DNA of 45,495 nt. It comes from Lachnospiraceae bacterium (GTDB lineage: Bacteria; Bacillota; Clostridia; Lachnospirales; Lachnospiraceae). Below the pieces are notes generated by a model that did no database searches, was not told the DNA's origin, and saw nothing but the letters and a program-made list of their open reading frames with translations. Made by a program: the position numbers and the translations under genes. Below are positions 16,001 through 24,996 of the stretch, one piece after another (position 1 is the stretch's first letter; every line of letters starts with the position of its first letter). The stretch lies in contig WRLH01000024.1 of assembly GCA_009777715.1 (NCBI GenBank), positions 1 to 45,495 on the forward strand. The letters run 5' to 3'.

Positions 16001-19000
16001 CTTGGCTGGGCCCAGTTGCCCATATTAAGCTGACTAAGCGGCTCTTGGTCTTCATCGGGTAATGCTTTATCGATATTTTCCAGTAATAAGTTTTCATCAA
16101 AGAGGAAATTAAACCATTCAAGGTCAACAAAATTCGTCACCATCCCAACGCCGCCGCCGGAGACTCTGGTAATCGGCATTTCCCCAAGGCGGCTGGGGAA
16201 ATTGTAGCGGACATTTTCCCACGTCCTTGCTTCGGTGCGGGAATAGCGGTGGCCGCGAAGATAAAAGCAATCATCATCAACGCCTAAACCGCTCCGGACA
16301 AAAGGATATATCATCCTGACCGTGCCAAAAATTTCATCATCTTCTAAATGGCTGGGGGCTGGGGCAAGATATAAGATCCGCCTAATGCTCCCTAGGTTAA
16401 GCCCGGCAATTCCGCCGCCGTTATCTGACACGGCTGGCTCATGGGTTTCACTTTGGGTGGAATAAGGCTCGGTATATAACTCAAACTGGGCAATTCTTGC
16501 CCTTTGCGTGGCGGGTGTCCCGCCTTGCTGGCCCTGGGTAATATGAAGACGGAAATATCTTCCGCTGGCCGGAGTCGCAAGATGGCGGTTAATAATCATA
16601 TCACTGTTGCCGGATATGCTGTCAACTGTGGTCCAGTCTGTGCCGTTATTACTGGCTTGCAAAGCAACGGTTGCCGTATTATTAGCCGCGCTGACAGCGG
16701 AAAGCTCCGGCCGCCCTGCCCCGTCATTATAGATAATCCAGCGCGAAACGGTGACTTCTTCCGGGAAGTCAAGGCTAAGCCATTGGGGCATCCCTGTCTC
16801 GGAAACCCAGCCCTCGCCCCTGCCATAACCTAAGACACCGTCATTCGCCCGGCTCGGAAGATAGTTTCCGCTGTCGGGCAAAAGCGTGCTGCTGGCAGTA
16901 GTTTGCGCGTTAGGGGCGATGTTAAAGGCAATCCCTTCCGCGTTTGAACCAGCCGTTGAAAGGAAAAAGACATCTTCTATGACACCGACGTCAGTGTCAT
17001 TTTCTATGTCAGCAATGCCATTGACGCCAACAATTCCGCCAATATGGACATTTGCTTCTAGCCCGCTTACCGTTGAAAATTGGACGCTTGACCTTTTAAT
17101 CGTGCCGTAATTGATGGCGGCAATTGCCCCAACTGCTGAATCGCCGGAAAAACCAGCTGGCAAAGTGCCAGCAGGCAAAGTCCGGGCAAAGCCAGTAAAG
17201 TTCGAATCAACAATATTTAAGCGGTCAATTACGGCTTGGGCCCCGATTGCTTCAAATAAACCGTATCTGGCATTAACTTTTCTTATTTCATAAAAACCGC
17301 CGTCATAAAACCCGGTAAACGGTGAAGTCCCAAGCACCGCCGCCGGAAGCAACGGGGCAATTACGGAACTGGTTTCAAAACTTAGGACTGCGCTGTCTTC
17401 AAGCCGGATTCCGCCGGGATCAGGTGAGAGCAAATTATTAAAATCAGCATAAAGTTCAAGCTGGGCAATCCTTGCCCGCTGGGCAGCCAGCGCGCTTGCT
17501 TGCTGGCCCTCGTTAATCAAAAGGCGGAAGTAGCGGGCGGAAGCAGGGGTAACTAACGTGCGGTCAACGATATTGTCGGTGTTTGCGGTAATGCTGTCAA
17601 CATTCGTCCAGCTAGTTCCATTGCTGCTTGACTGGAGCATGACAGCGCGAGTGTTATTTACGGAAGCCGCGATGTAATCCGGCCGTCCATAACCGTCATT
17701 ATATAAAACCCAGCGCGAAATTGTGACTTCTTCCGGGAACTCAACTAAAAGCCATTGGGGCATTCCTTGTTCGGAAACCCAGCCTTGCCAATTACCGTTC
17801 CTTAACATCCCATTGATTGCCCGTTCAGGATAAAAGACCGTCATGGTGCTGCTGGCAGACGCTGCCGCGCTTGGGGCAATATTAATTGATGTCCTGCCCC
17901 CCGGCGTTATCAATAACTCTTTCCGATAAAGCCCAAAATCAAGATGCCGTTCCTGGACATAATTAGCCGCCGGGGCTTCGCTTATATTCCTTAAATGGCG
18001 GGGCGAGCGGACTAAAAACGTTGTGCCAGACGCCAAATCAACCGTATCAGCATAAAGAGGGTTAAAATAAACCGGGCTTAGGCTTTCATCAGCCGGATAA
18101 ATCAAATCCCCGGCACTGCTCCTAATATGGAAACCAATGCTGTTTGCTCCGTTTGCCAAGCCTTCCAAAAAGCTGTTTTCAAAGAAGAGGCGGAAGCGGT
18201 CCACCATGCGGTCATTTTCATCATCATAATACTGCATATACCAAACCGGAGTATGAGCTGGAAGCCCAGGGACAGCCGTATCCCATACCCAGATACCGTC
18301 GTCTATGTCAAAGCGTAGGCCATGCCACCTAAATTCATCAGTTGCGTTATTATATATCAAGCGGTAAGTCATTGCCCCGATTCTTACTTCCATAAAGGAA
18401 ATAAAATCAAATTCTAATAGATAACCGTCATTAACAACAATTTTATTCCGCCCATCCCGCTCAAGGGCGAATTGCCCGCCCGGCGAATAACCAAAAGTCC
18501 CGTCAGCATATATTTCATAATATAAAAGTGCCATTGAGCTTAGCGGAATAACATGAATGTCTTCCCAATGCCAGTTAAGCCCGGCCGTGCCAAACGGATT
18601 GTTTCTTCTTAGGACCGGATAAGGATAAAAACCTTGATAAGCATTTTCGCCTTGGACATAAGTATCTCCGCGCCGGAAGTTGCTGCCCAGCTCCCGTAAG
18701 CCTTGAAGCTCTTCCTTGGTAACGCCGCCTGACCCGGCAAAAAGGCCGTTTGAAAGATAATAGCTATTGTCCTCTAGCCCTGTATTCCTGCCGCTGATTC
18801 CCCCGGCTTCAGCCAGCGGAAGGCCGCTATATAAAGGAAGATAGTTAGTCGCATAAGAATTAAGAATCTGTCCAGCGTTGTCCCCGCTTATGCCGCCAAG
18901 ATACGCTTCCCCGGTAAGCGGATAAAAACCGTCATCGACATTGTTTTCCGTTATTTGCATTAGCTGCGAAAGGTCGTCAACCACCTCTAAGGCGGTGATA

Positions 19001-21183
19001 TTAACCCGCGCATTGTTAAAACTGTCAATAATTATGCCATCATTTTTCCCGGCCAGGCCGCCAATATTGCCCGCCCCGGCCACAACCCAGCCGACACCGC
19101 CGGAAGTAATGAAATTACAGTCGTCACAGCAGGAAGCAATGGTGCGTCCGCTATAAGCAAAGCGATGGCCGTTTTCACAATTGGCTTCATATTCTTCCGC
19201 CAAGATAAGCGGATTGGAAAACCCGGCATTAAAGGATTCTTCCAAGCTGCCGTCCGCAATATGGCCAACTAAGCCCCCGGTATTTCCGCTCCCTCCACTC
19301 ACGCGGCCATAAGCAAAACTCTGGCTGATTCTTCCGCCCCCGCTTATCCGCCCGGCTAAAGCCCCGGCGTTAGCAGCCGTTTCAGCTTTGATAAGAACGT
19401 TATATAAGGAAAGGCCTTGAATGCGGCCGCCGTCAACCGTGCCAAACAAACCGACATTGCCGCTAAGCAGCTTTATTTCCGGGTCAATGCTTATTTCGGG
19501 GACTGTGTCATCACTAATGATCAGCCTGTCAATCCGGTATTGCAAAGATGAGGTCCGCATGGCATTATAGACCCCGGTGAAACTGACCTCGCCATAAGGA
19601 AGCAAGTTTTCTGTCAAAAGATCATATATGTCAGGATTAACCAGCCCAAGGGGAATAAAATCAGTAATTTCATCATAATCATTGCGGCGCAGGTTGATAT
19701 CAAGGGTCTGGCGGTATTGGTTCTGATGAGTTATGCCTGTACCTGCCAAAACTTCCTGATAGTCGGAAAAAGCGCGGGCAGTTTCCGCATAACGGATATT
19801 ATTAAGATGGCGGGCTGACCTTATCTCAAACCAGCCGCCGGACATTGTCCCGGCAAAATGAGAATGCTCTCTTGTCCGCGAGGTTATCTTAACTCCGCTT
19901 TCATTTGATAATTCGGCGCGGACGTACTGCGGGTTTTTTATTTTCGCCCCAATGCTAAACGTCCCATCAAGATGGCGGTGGTTCGCCGTATCATCACCGA
20001 TATAATCAATTACCCAAATATAACGGTCATAATATCCGCTTAGGTCAATGTCAAGGTTAAACTGCCTTACTTCATCTTCCGTAACGATATTTTCCGTGTC
20101 AAGATAAACGGGAATGCCTTTGACGTGGACAGCTTCACGAAAGTTTGCGGCCAGCGGCCCGTCAATATCAAAAAAATCAGCCAGATAAAGACGATATTCC
20201 TCAATCGCACCCTTTAGGCTAAGATGATAGTCGGTATCACGGTTAGCTGGGTCAAGGCTGGGAATCAAGAACTCCGCATAAAGGATATTGGTCCTTTGAT
20301 TCGGAAAAACATCAGTCACCTTAATCCCGGATTTGTGGACACGGACAGGGTCAACCAGCCCGTCACGGTTAAGCATTCCATCATAAATATTAACGATGAA
20401 CGGCAAGTTTTCAAGAATCCCGACATCGGCTTTGCCTGTTGACTGGACGCCAAAAAAGCCTTGCCGTCTTTCCCTTGCGTATTGATAACCGTTCCCCTCG
20501 CCGCGGTCCCCGGCAACAAGGTTTATATTCGCGGGCCGGGTCACAGGCGCATTTTCATAAACAAACTGGACTTGGTCGGCATCACCGTAAAAAAGGGATA
20601 AAATAACACCTGTTATGATATTAAACTCCATCAAGATGGCATTGTTTAGGATTTCTTTGTCAATGATAATCTCATCAAGGAGATCATAAAAAGCCATTTC
20701 AAGGCTTCCTTCGATAAGGCTTGACCGTGGCCCGGCCGGTTTGTCCACATAACGGATAAAAGCATGGTTTTCATCACTGGGAAGACTTAGCTGGTAATCC
20801 GCTCCGTCCCCGGCTTCCGCATTTGCAAGCAAAAGAGCCTGGTCTACGCGCTGAAAATCATTAAGAAAACGCATCGCCAAATCATCTTCATCTAAATCTG
20901 CCATCTCTTCAAGGGATAAAGGCTCATCACGATAATAAAAATGCGTAATCGCGTCACGCAGATTTTTTTCGGTATAAATTTTGGATAATTGGTTCTGGGC
21001 GGCAAGATAGATCGTCCGGGCAATATTCATCCGGTTGTTCTGCCGTCCGCTTTCGACTAAGTTAATTGTTGACGGTACTAATACAGCTGAGAGAATGCCG
21101 ATGATTAGAATGACGATCATCACCTCAACTAATGAGAATCCTTTATTCATAAACCTAAATCCCGACTTATCCATATCATTCAT
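13063..21183 (-). CDS. Giant 2706-residue prepilin with adhesin-like domains
   Basis: The N-terminus is a type IV prepilin: a leader ending in Gly15, then FSLVEVMIVILIIGILSAVL with Glu at mature position 5. A pilin-like helix follows to about residue 190. Later parts are surface-adhesin-like: GLUG-type repeats (GGLVGHIADGSLEESFNAG and relatives, about 580-810, again near 1390 and 1585), two discoidin/F5-8C-type domains (about 1098-1245 and 1421-1568) that are clear duplicates, a large unassigned region (about 1570-2220), and two DUF11-like domains (about 2223-2340 and 2394-2500). A cysteine group (C-x3-H ... CC-x2-C) is near 665-692. There is no sortase signal or second membrane anchor. Ordinary pilins have 120-250 residues. 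The start overlaps the pilO stop; ATG 21174 or 21150 are alternatives. It probably carries adhesion at the pilus tip (inference). Confidence 0.9.
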   Translation of the reverse strand: MNDMDKSGFRFMNKGFSLVEVMIVILIIGILSAVLVPSTINLVESGRQNNRMNIARTIYLAAQNQLSKIYTEKNLRDAITHFYYRDEPLSLEEMADLDEDDLAMRFLNDFQRVDQALLLANAEAGDGADYQLSLPSDENHAFIRYVDKPAGPRSSLIEGSLEMAFYDLLDEIIIDKEILNNAILMEFNIITGVILSLFYGDADQVQFVYENAPVTRPANINLVAGDRGEGNGYQYARERRQGFFGVQSTGKADVGILENLPFIVNIYDGMLNRDGLVDPVRVHKSGIKVTDVFPNQRTNILYAEFLIPSLDPANRDTDYHLSLKGAIEEYRLYLADFFDIDGPLAANFREAVHVKGIPVYLDTENIVTEDEVRQFNLDIDLSGYYDRYIWVIDYIGDDTANHRHLDGTFSIGAKIKNPQYVRAELSNESGVKITSRTREHSHFAGTMSGGWFEIRSARHLNNIRYAETARAFSDYQEVLAGTGITHQNQYRQTLDINLRRNDYDEITDFIPLGLVNPDIYDLLTENLLPYGEVSFTGVYNAMRTSSLQYRIDRLIISDDTVPEISIDPEIKLLSGNVGLFGTVDGGRIQGLSLYNVLIKAETAANAGALAGRISGGGRISQSFAYGRVSGGSGNTGGLVGHIADGSLEESFNAGFSNPLILAEEYEANCENGHRFAYSGRTIASCCDDCNFITSGGVGWVVAGAGNIGGLAGKNDGIIIDSFNNARVNITALEVVDDLSQLMQITENNVDDGFYPLTGEAYLGGISGDNAGQILNSYATNYLPLYSGLPLAEAGGISGRNTGLEDNSYYLSNGLFAGSGGVTKEELQGLRELGSNFRRGDTYVQGENAYQGFYPYPVLRRNNPFGTAGLNWHWEDIHVIPLSSMALLYYEIYADGTFGYSPGGQFALERDGRNKIVVNDGYLLEFDFISFMEVRIGAMTYRLIYNNATDEFRWHGLRFDIDDGIWVWDTAVPGLPAHTPVWYMQYYDDENDRMVDRFRLFFENSFLEGLANGANSIGFHIRSSAGDLIYPADESLSPVYFNPLYADTVDLASGTTFLVRSPRHLRNISEAPAANYVQERHLDFGLYRKELLITPGGRTSINIAPSAAASASSTMTVFYPERAINGMLRNGNWQGWVSEQGMPQWLLVEFPEEVTISRWVLYNDGYGRPDYIAASVNNTRAVMLQSSSNGTSWTNVDSITANTDNIVDRTLVTPASARYFRLLINEGQQASALAAQRARIAQLELYADFNNLLSPDPGGIRLEDSAVLSFETSSVIAPLLPAAVLGTSPFTGFYDGGFYEIRKVNARYGLFEAIGAQAVIDRLNIVDSNFTGFARTLPAGTLPAGFSGDSAVGAIAAINYGTIKRSSVQFSTVSGLEANVHIGGIVGVNGIADIENDTDVGVIEDVFFLSTAGSNAEGIAFNIAPNAQTTASSTLLPDSGNYLPSRANDGVLGYGRGEGWVSETGMPQWLSLDFPEEVTVSRWIIYNDGAGRPELSAVSAANNTATVALQASNNGTDWTTVDSISGNSDMIINRHLATPASGRYFRLHITQGQQGGTPATQRARIAQFELYTEPYSTQSETHEPAVSDNGGGIAGLNLGSIRRILYLAPAPSHLEDDEIFGTVRMIYPFVRSGLGVDDDCFYLRGHRYSRTEARTWENVRYNFPSRLGEMPITRVSGGGVGMVTNFVDLEWFNFLFDENLLLENIDKALPDEDQEPLSQLNMGNWAQPSRGYPYPVIAGMTQPERWAEADSPIRPDQVDRDDWYDFLSVANRPLGPEFVNGDFIDAFLASIPPAGTAVDNVLIPPYQYLTNGWFTADMSIYNGWYTRPVDRSLFNPSNADYFFPTGDFADGYSSSNVPRWRLIEVQEPNSATDFMPTNYLGQNRARNAINDSNNVRNSVFRYAELNAETPGTLYQVLPSTPGAGFFYSYYHATNSFPGYSPWSGFVTPFLGGDRLHLYLSYVDDTEPIIVETEPYAFVRDEAMVMIRPSQSPRSGPAGIADTGATNSVNTANLGLSAGNAVRFNLAAWNTVAYGASSQPYPTGNNSGGPYDLSYHRGREYLQPDGSRRVQNIPAGTIYLYDVWIDTERTSIANSTITATGLATGNITANPNINNGRGGTRTGYGITFWSTRNLTANNAVSSATNIHMNGITLAQLNAAAPLQWVPDARNNVIGYWDVSYGWKRYYGEYTVPDGQTQTEFAFQSRSGPTRVNVGNYLDGVSFKSPAFLTIDKYIRDNAGNDVSFVKPGDHLVAELFVKNHGEVTADNIVITDRLWPFDEYIAYDGMIGIERNTSTGGWAAINNCTVSYSGRVLTVSLPQNERLELGDEVRVRFRIRVRDTLMQTDLQDHPERASTLLYFFRNQGVVNYRENLGVSPAAPHQAEQQRNGSSPPVQVFIDPVKLSKTVTSPSPSHLVDDGQPVDGPFTITLRIEDTTQGTSRVRTTGLVTDLIPDGFRLAPGTGLSRRNGGSGDFTAVADSGYQYSVSDDGSTRMTISGVNLGTDDIRVIEYRYELVYNGLGYGVAELQIISDYKYLYRDEYTEGYDISVMLVFPKAVAGISVKTENFTAEFDRLASATQVFNITENDGFFERLAEDNYDVMATVVFTDPDGNPFTPEIPATPGNPLIPSYPPGFEIVDGNQRWETDDFIANIVRGTWNLEFTPKTDLNNDIPGMTHILHYRIMLTATKPGSPDFNLHSPVTQINIVVPD

Positions 21184-21910
21184 CAGCTAAAGGTAAAACG
21201 GAAATGTATTGAAAACTAAACGGTAAGCGGAAAATATTAAGCGTCCCCAACTCAAACGGCGGAATATTAATATTGACCGGGTAACGGTTCGCGCCGTAAA
21301 TAGCATAAGCAGTCATCGTGAATGTGCCTTCAACCCGCTCGGTATCAGCGTTTTCGCGGGCCGACATCCGGGAAATGACCATCCGGTCCTGATGGTTCAA
21401 AATATAATTAAGGAAATTTTTGTATTCTTGGTAACTGGAAGTAAAATTAAAACTCATGTCCATTGCAATCCCGGTCAGCAAATCGCCGACTTTTGTCTGC
21501 CCAAGCTCCATTTCCTCATCGTCATCAGCGGCCTGATTCGCCATCGAAGCCGTGATCGGGCTTCGTTTTTCGGAAGCAAAAGAAACACTTTGCAAGCGGA
21601 TTGGAAGCTGTTTTTCGGTCCGGTCAATAAAGATAATCGTTGCTTCCTGCGGAAGTTCACGAGGATAGCGGCTAAGTATCTGGCCAATCTCCACTACATA
21701 CCCTTCGATTGCTTCCCGGTATTCGGGGACTCTTCTTACATATCCTTCAAGGCGCGTTTTTTCGGCATTAAGTTCTTCGATTTCGGCCCTCATGTCGCTA
21801 ATTTGATTGATTCCGGGCTGGATCAGGAAATAATAAGGCACGGCAATGATGGCAACAATCAACAATAATAGCAAGAGCTTTTTGTCACGTTCGCTGATAT
21901 CAAGTTTCAT
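21176..21910 (-). CDS. pilO: Type IV pilus alignment protein PilO
   Basis: This 244-residue protein has a short cytoplasmic start, one membrane helix at about residues 11-30 (LLLLLLIVAIIAVPYYFLI) and then a coiled coil (residues 35-65), followed by a ferredoxin-like periplasmic-type domain. This plan is that of PilO, the inner-membrane partner of PilN in the alignment subcomplex. Here it would face the space between membrane and wall. Its start ATG overlaps the stop of the PilM-PilN gene by four bases (ATGA), and its own stop overlaps the giant prepilin start, so the three are probably translated together. Confidence 0.85.
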   Translation of the reverse strand: MKLDISERDKKLLLLLLIVAIIAVPYYFLIQPGINQISDMRAEIEELNAEKTRLEGYVRRVPEYREAIEGYVVEIGQILSRYPRELPQEATIIFIDRTEKQLPIRLQSVSFASEKRSPITASMANQAADDDEEMELGQTKVGDLLTGIAMDMSFNFTSSYQEYKNFLNYILNHQDRMVISRMSARENADTERVEGTFTMTAYAIYGANRYPVNINIPPFELGTLNIFRLPFSFQYISVLPLADE

Positions 21911-23655
21911 TGATTACCTCCCTCTTCTTCATTTCCTAAGGCTTCTAACAGGTCGTTTGAAATCGTAAAGCTAATCGGGAAGCTGGAAACGGCCCGGTCA
22001 TTGACATCATAAGCATCCCGGATATTGCCAACCCAGACATTATCAATCCACGGTATTTCTTTTAATTCGATAATCATTCTGGCAACGCCAAGTTTCCCAA
22101 CTGATGATGACATCGTCAGATCAACCTTGCCGTCAGCGGCCGAAAGCTGGGCGACCCTGACTCCGCGCGGCATTATTTCTTCTAAGGTCAGGATCAGCTG
22201 GTAAAGGGCTTCATTTTCATTGCGGGTAGATTGGTTAAAGCCGTCAATCAAATCACGGAATCGCCCGGCATCAACATATTCATTATAAACTAGTTCACCG
22301 TGGCGGAGTCCTTCGATGTTGCGGCGCAAGGAGTTTTTCTCTGCGTCAAGTTCTGCTTGCTGCCACCAGATGAAACCAACTGCCCCGCCGACTCCGGCGA
22401 TGGCAAGGAAAACCAAGAAGAAAAGCAAGCCATAACCAATCCCCCCCTTGGTAAAGCGGACTTCCTCGCTAAGGCGCAAATTCAGCGGATTGATGAAAGC
22501 CCCGATATTGGGTAAAAAGTCCGTCAAATCATCATTGTGAATCCGCGCCCCTCCTTTATCCTTGCGGATATGGACGCCATGCAAGCTTTTGACCATTTCC
22601 ACCGGCATCCCCAGGATATTTTCCAAGGTTTTGCCAAGGTAAGAAATCCTGACTCCGCTGCCGATGACGTTTGTTTTTTCGAGGGTAATATCAGGGTTCT
22701 TGCTGATAAAGAAATTAATAACACGTGTTATTGATGCCAGATAATCCTGCATTAATTCCTCGTATTCATCAGCCGTCAGATAATCATCAAGTAAGACTGT
22801 CTCCTGCTCCTCACGCAAAGCAGCAACACTTTGATGCTTTTGGGATTCGCTGCCGTCAGCATTTTTCTGGTTGAGCAAAATTGCCCGCGCTTCTTTTTCA
22901 TCAATTCCTTTTGCTGACGCAAGAGCCCCCGCAGGTGCTGACGCATGGGCTTGCGCAAGGGCTGACGCAAGGGCTTGCGCAAGCGTATCAACCCCATAAG
23001 GCACGGAACGGCGGAACAATTGGGACGGGCCGCGGAAAATCGAGATATGGGTAACATCATCATCAATCTGTAAAAACAATGCTGAAGACTGGCGGTTTCC
23101 CGTCGATTGGCGGCTTTGCCTTTTGACCAGATTGTAAAGGCTGTTAACTTGATAATCAATGCTGACCAGCGGCATTTTCAGCGTTTTGGCAAGCTCAACA
23201 TAAGAGCTGACCAAATCCTTTAAGACCGCATACACAACGATACTCAAATTCTTGCGTCCCTCTTTTTCAACCGTGTCAAGGATTGTAAAGCGGGTTATAT
23301 AATCATCCATATTGCTCATCGGGAAATATTCGTTGACATTAGAATCAATCATTGCTTGGATTAGCTCAAGCTTTTTGATATAAGGCATTTCAATTTCTTT
23401 GGCGGCAATTTTGCGTGAGTAGACCGTAAAATAAAGCTTTGCCTTACTCATTTCTTTTTTGCCAAGTGCTTCGGCGATGGCGGAAGCGACTTTATTTATG
23501 TCAGTAATCAAGCCATCATCAAAAGAATCCGGCGGAGTTGGCGTCGTGATAATCTTCGAGACATAGATATTGCTTCCGGTTTTTTGCCCCTCGATTATCC
23601 GGATTAAATCATCGGTGATATAGATGGAAAAAGTTTTCTGGTTAAACGGATTCAT
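21907..23655 (-). CDS. PilM-PilN fusion protein
   Basis: This 582-residue protein joins two pilus assembly proteins that are usually separate. Residues 1 to about 390 are PilM-like, an actin-fold cytoplasmic protein (FSIYITDDLIRIIEGQK at the start; IGSGVRISYLGKTLENILG near 340-360). A membrane helix follows at about 405-430 (YGLLFFLVFLAIAGVGGAVG), and then a coiled coil and a ferredoxin-like domain as in PilN (residues 435-580). In two-gene systems PilM binds the N-terminal tail of PilN; here the link is covalent. An alanine-rich segment at about 225-250 is encoded by a degenerate DNA repeat. The gene lies between pilD and pilO. Confidence 0.85.
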   Translation of the reverse strand: MNPFNQKTFSIYITDDLIRIIEGQKTGSNIYVSKIITTPTPPDSFDDGLITDINKVASAIAEALGKKEMSKAKLYFTVYSRKIAAKEIEMPYIKKLELIQAMIDSNVNEYFPMSNMDDYITRFTILDTVEKEGRKNLSIVVYAVLKDLVSSYVELAKTLKMPLVSIDYQVNSLYNLVKRQSRQSTGNRQSSALFLQIDDDVTHISIFRGPSQLFRRSVPYGVDTLAQALASALAQAHASAPAGALASAKGIDEKEARAILLNQKNADGSESQKHQSVAALREEQETVLLDDYLTADEYEELMQDYLASITRVINFFISKNPDITLEKTNVIGSGVRISYLGKTLENILGMPVEMVKSLHGVHIRKDKGGARIHNDDLTDFLPNIGAFINPLNLRLSEEVRFTKGGIGYGLLFFLVFLAIAGVGGAVGFIWWQQAELDAEKNSLRRNIEGLRHGELVYNEYVDAGRFRDLIDGFNQSTRNENEALYQLILTLEEIMPRGVRVAQLSAADGKVDLTMSSSVGKLGVARMIIELKEIPWIDNVWVGNIRDAYDVNDRAVSSFPISFTISNDLLEALGNEEEGGNQ

Positions 23656-23668
23656 GGATTTTTCCTTT

Positions 23669-24406
23669 TTATGAAAAAAACTGCAAATACCATTTGATCA
23701 ACTCTTCACCCCAAACCATAGCTGTGAAGATACCGAAGGAAAGGTATGGCCCAAAAGCCAGGACATGGCCTTTTCCCTTTAATTTCATTAGTAAAAGATG
23801 GATTAGCGACCCGGACAGTGACCCAATCGCTAAGGCCAGGATAATGTTTTGCCAGCCAATGAGTAGCCCGGCCGCCGCCATCAGCTTAATATCGCCGCCG
23901 CCAATTCCTTGTCCTTTGGTGATGATATATATAATAAGAAGCAAGCCGCTGACAGCCGAAAAACCAAGCAAGTAATTAAGCCAGTTACTTAGGTCAAAAA
24001 GCAAGTTGACGAAACCAAGTCCGCCAATGAATATATTAAGGCCGGGCGGTATTTCAAAGGTCCGCCAGTCAATAATGGCTATCACGATGAGGGCGGAAGC
24101 ACATAAGCAATATAAAAGGGCATTAATCGTAAGGCCAAAGAAAGCAAAAATCAAGGCATAGACGATTCCATTCAAAAACTCCACCAAGGGGTATTGGCTG
24201 GATAGCTTTTGCTGACAGCTTCGGCAACGTCCCTTTTGGATAATGAAGCTTAAAATCGGAAGCAGCTCATACCACTTCAAAGCGTTCCCACAACCTAAGC
24301 AGTGGGAACGCTTGTAAACAATATCTTGTTTTTGCGGGATGCGGAAGATACACACGTTAAGGAAGCTTCCGATAAATATCCCGATGGTGAAGATGAGGTA
24401 TGTCAT
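23669..24406 (-). CDS. pilD: Prepilin peptidase (A24 family)
   Basis: This 245-residue membrane protein is the aspartic peptidase that removes prepilin leaders and often methylates the new N-terminus. The cytoplasmic zinc-binding cysteines are two CxxC pairs (C36/C39 and C61/C64). The catalytic aspartates are D113 in AIIDWRTFEIP and D172 in GIGGGDIKLMAA, both in the expected context. About eight membrane segments are visible. It lies between the major pilin gene and the pilMN fusion gene, so all prepilins of the locus are its presumed substrates, including the giant one. Confidence 0.95.
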   Translation of the reverse strand: MTYLIFTIGIFIGSFLNVCIFRIPQKQDIVYKRSHCLGCGNALKWYELLPILSFIIQKGRCRSCQQKLSSQYPLVEFLNGIVYALIFAFFGLTINALLYCLCASALIVIAIIDWRTFEIPPGLNIFIGGLGFVNLLFDLSNWLNYLLGFSAVSGLLLIIYIITKGQGIGGGDIKLMAAAGLLIGWQNIILALAIGSLSGSLIHLLLMKLKGKGHVLAFGPYLSFGIFTAMVWGEELIKWYLQFFS

Positions 24407-24435
24407 ATCATTATAGGCGCATTAAGGCATTTACA

Positions 24436-24996
24436 TTATGGTGAATTTCTTCCGGCTACAATATTAAGGTGGTGAACTGCATTTCCGGGTGAAGCCGCAG
24501 TAGTGCCATCCCGACTAGTTCCGGTGATAACAACAACAACATTGCCATTATCTATTGCTACGTAAAATGCTGCTGCATTACGACGCGACCTAAGCATATC
24601 TATTAATTCATTATTAACCGTAGTCCATGTAGCATCATCATTGCCTTGGGTAGGCAAGTTCAAAGTAAGTGCCACATCTGCCGCCATATTAATCGTGCCG
24701 TTCCCGCCATCTGCTCCATTGGTCACACCTCCAATTGCAGTCGCTTCTCCATCATCATCACGCGTACTAATAAATTGCTGGACTGAATTTGCTCTTACCA
24801 ATGGATCTGCTATTGCTGTCATAATTGCTGTTCTAAGTGAGTTGGCGACTTGCGTATCTGCCGAGACATTGGTCCGCTCAATGAAACGCATCATGTTGGG
24901 TGCCATTACGCCGATAAGAATCGCCATAATCGCGATAACAATAATCAGCTCGACCAGTGAAAAACCTTTGTTGCTTAAGCCATTTTCTTTTCTCAT
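24436..24996 (-). CDS. Major type IV pilin candidate
   Basis: This 186-residue prepilin has a leader ending in Gly11 followed by FSLVELIIVIAIMAILIGVM, with Glu at mature position 5, and a pilin ectodomain without cysteines. Its size, its position as first gene of the operon behind a strong promoter, and its well-formed ribosome binding site (AGGAGAGG, start 24996) argue that it is the shaft subunit. The ectodomain is rich in Asn, Thr and Ala with a low content of aromatic residues. It lacks the Cys pair typical of Gram-negative pilins, as in other Firmicute pilins. Confidence 0.88.
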   Translation of the reverse strand: MRKENGLSNKGFSLVELIIVIAIMAILIGVMAPNMMRFIERTNVSADTQVANSLRTAIMTAIADPLVRANSVQQFISTRDDDGEATAIGGVTNGADGGNGTINMAADVALTLNLPTQGNDDATWTTVNNELIDMLRSRRNAAAFYVAIDNGNVVVVITGTSRDGTTAASPGNAVHHLNIVAGRNSP

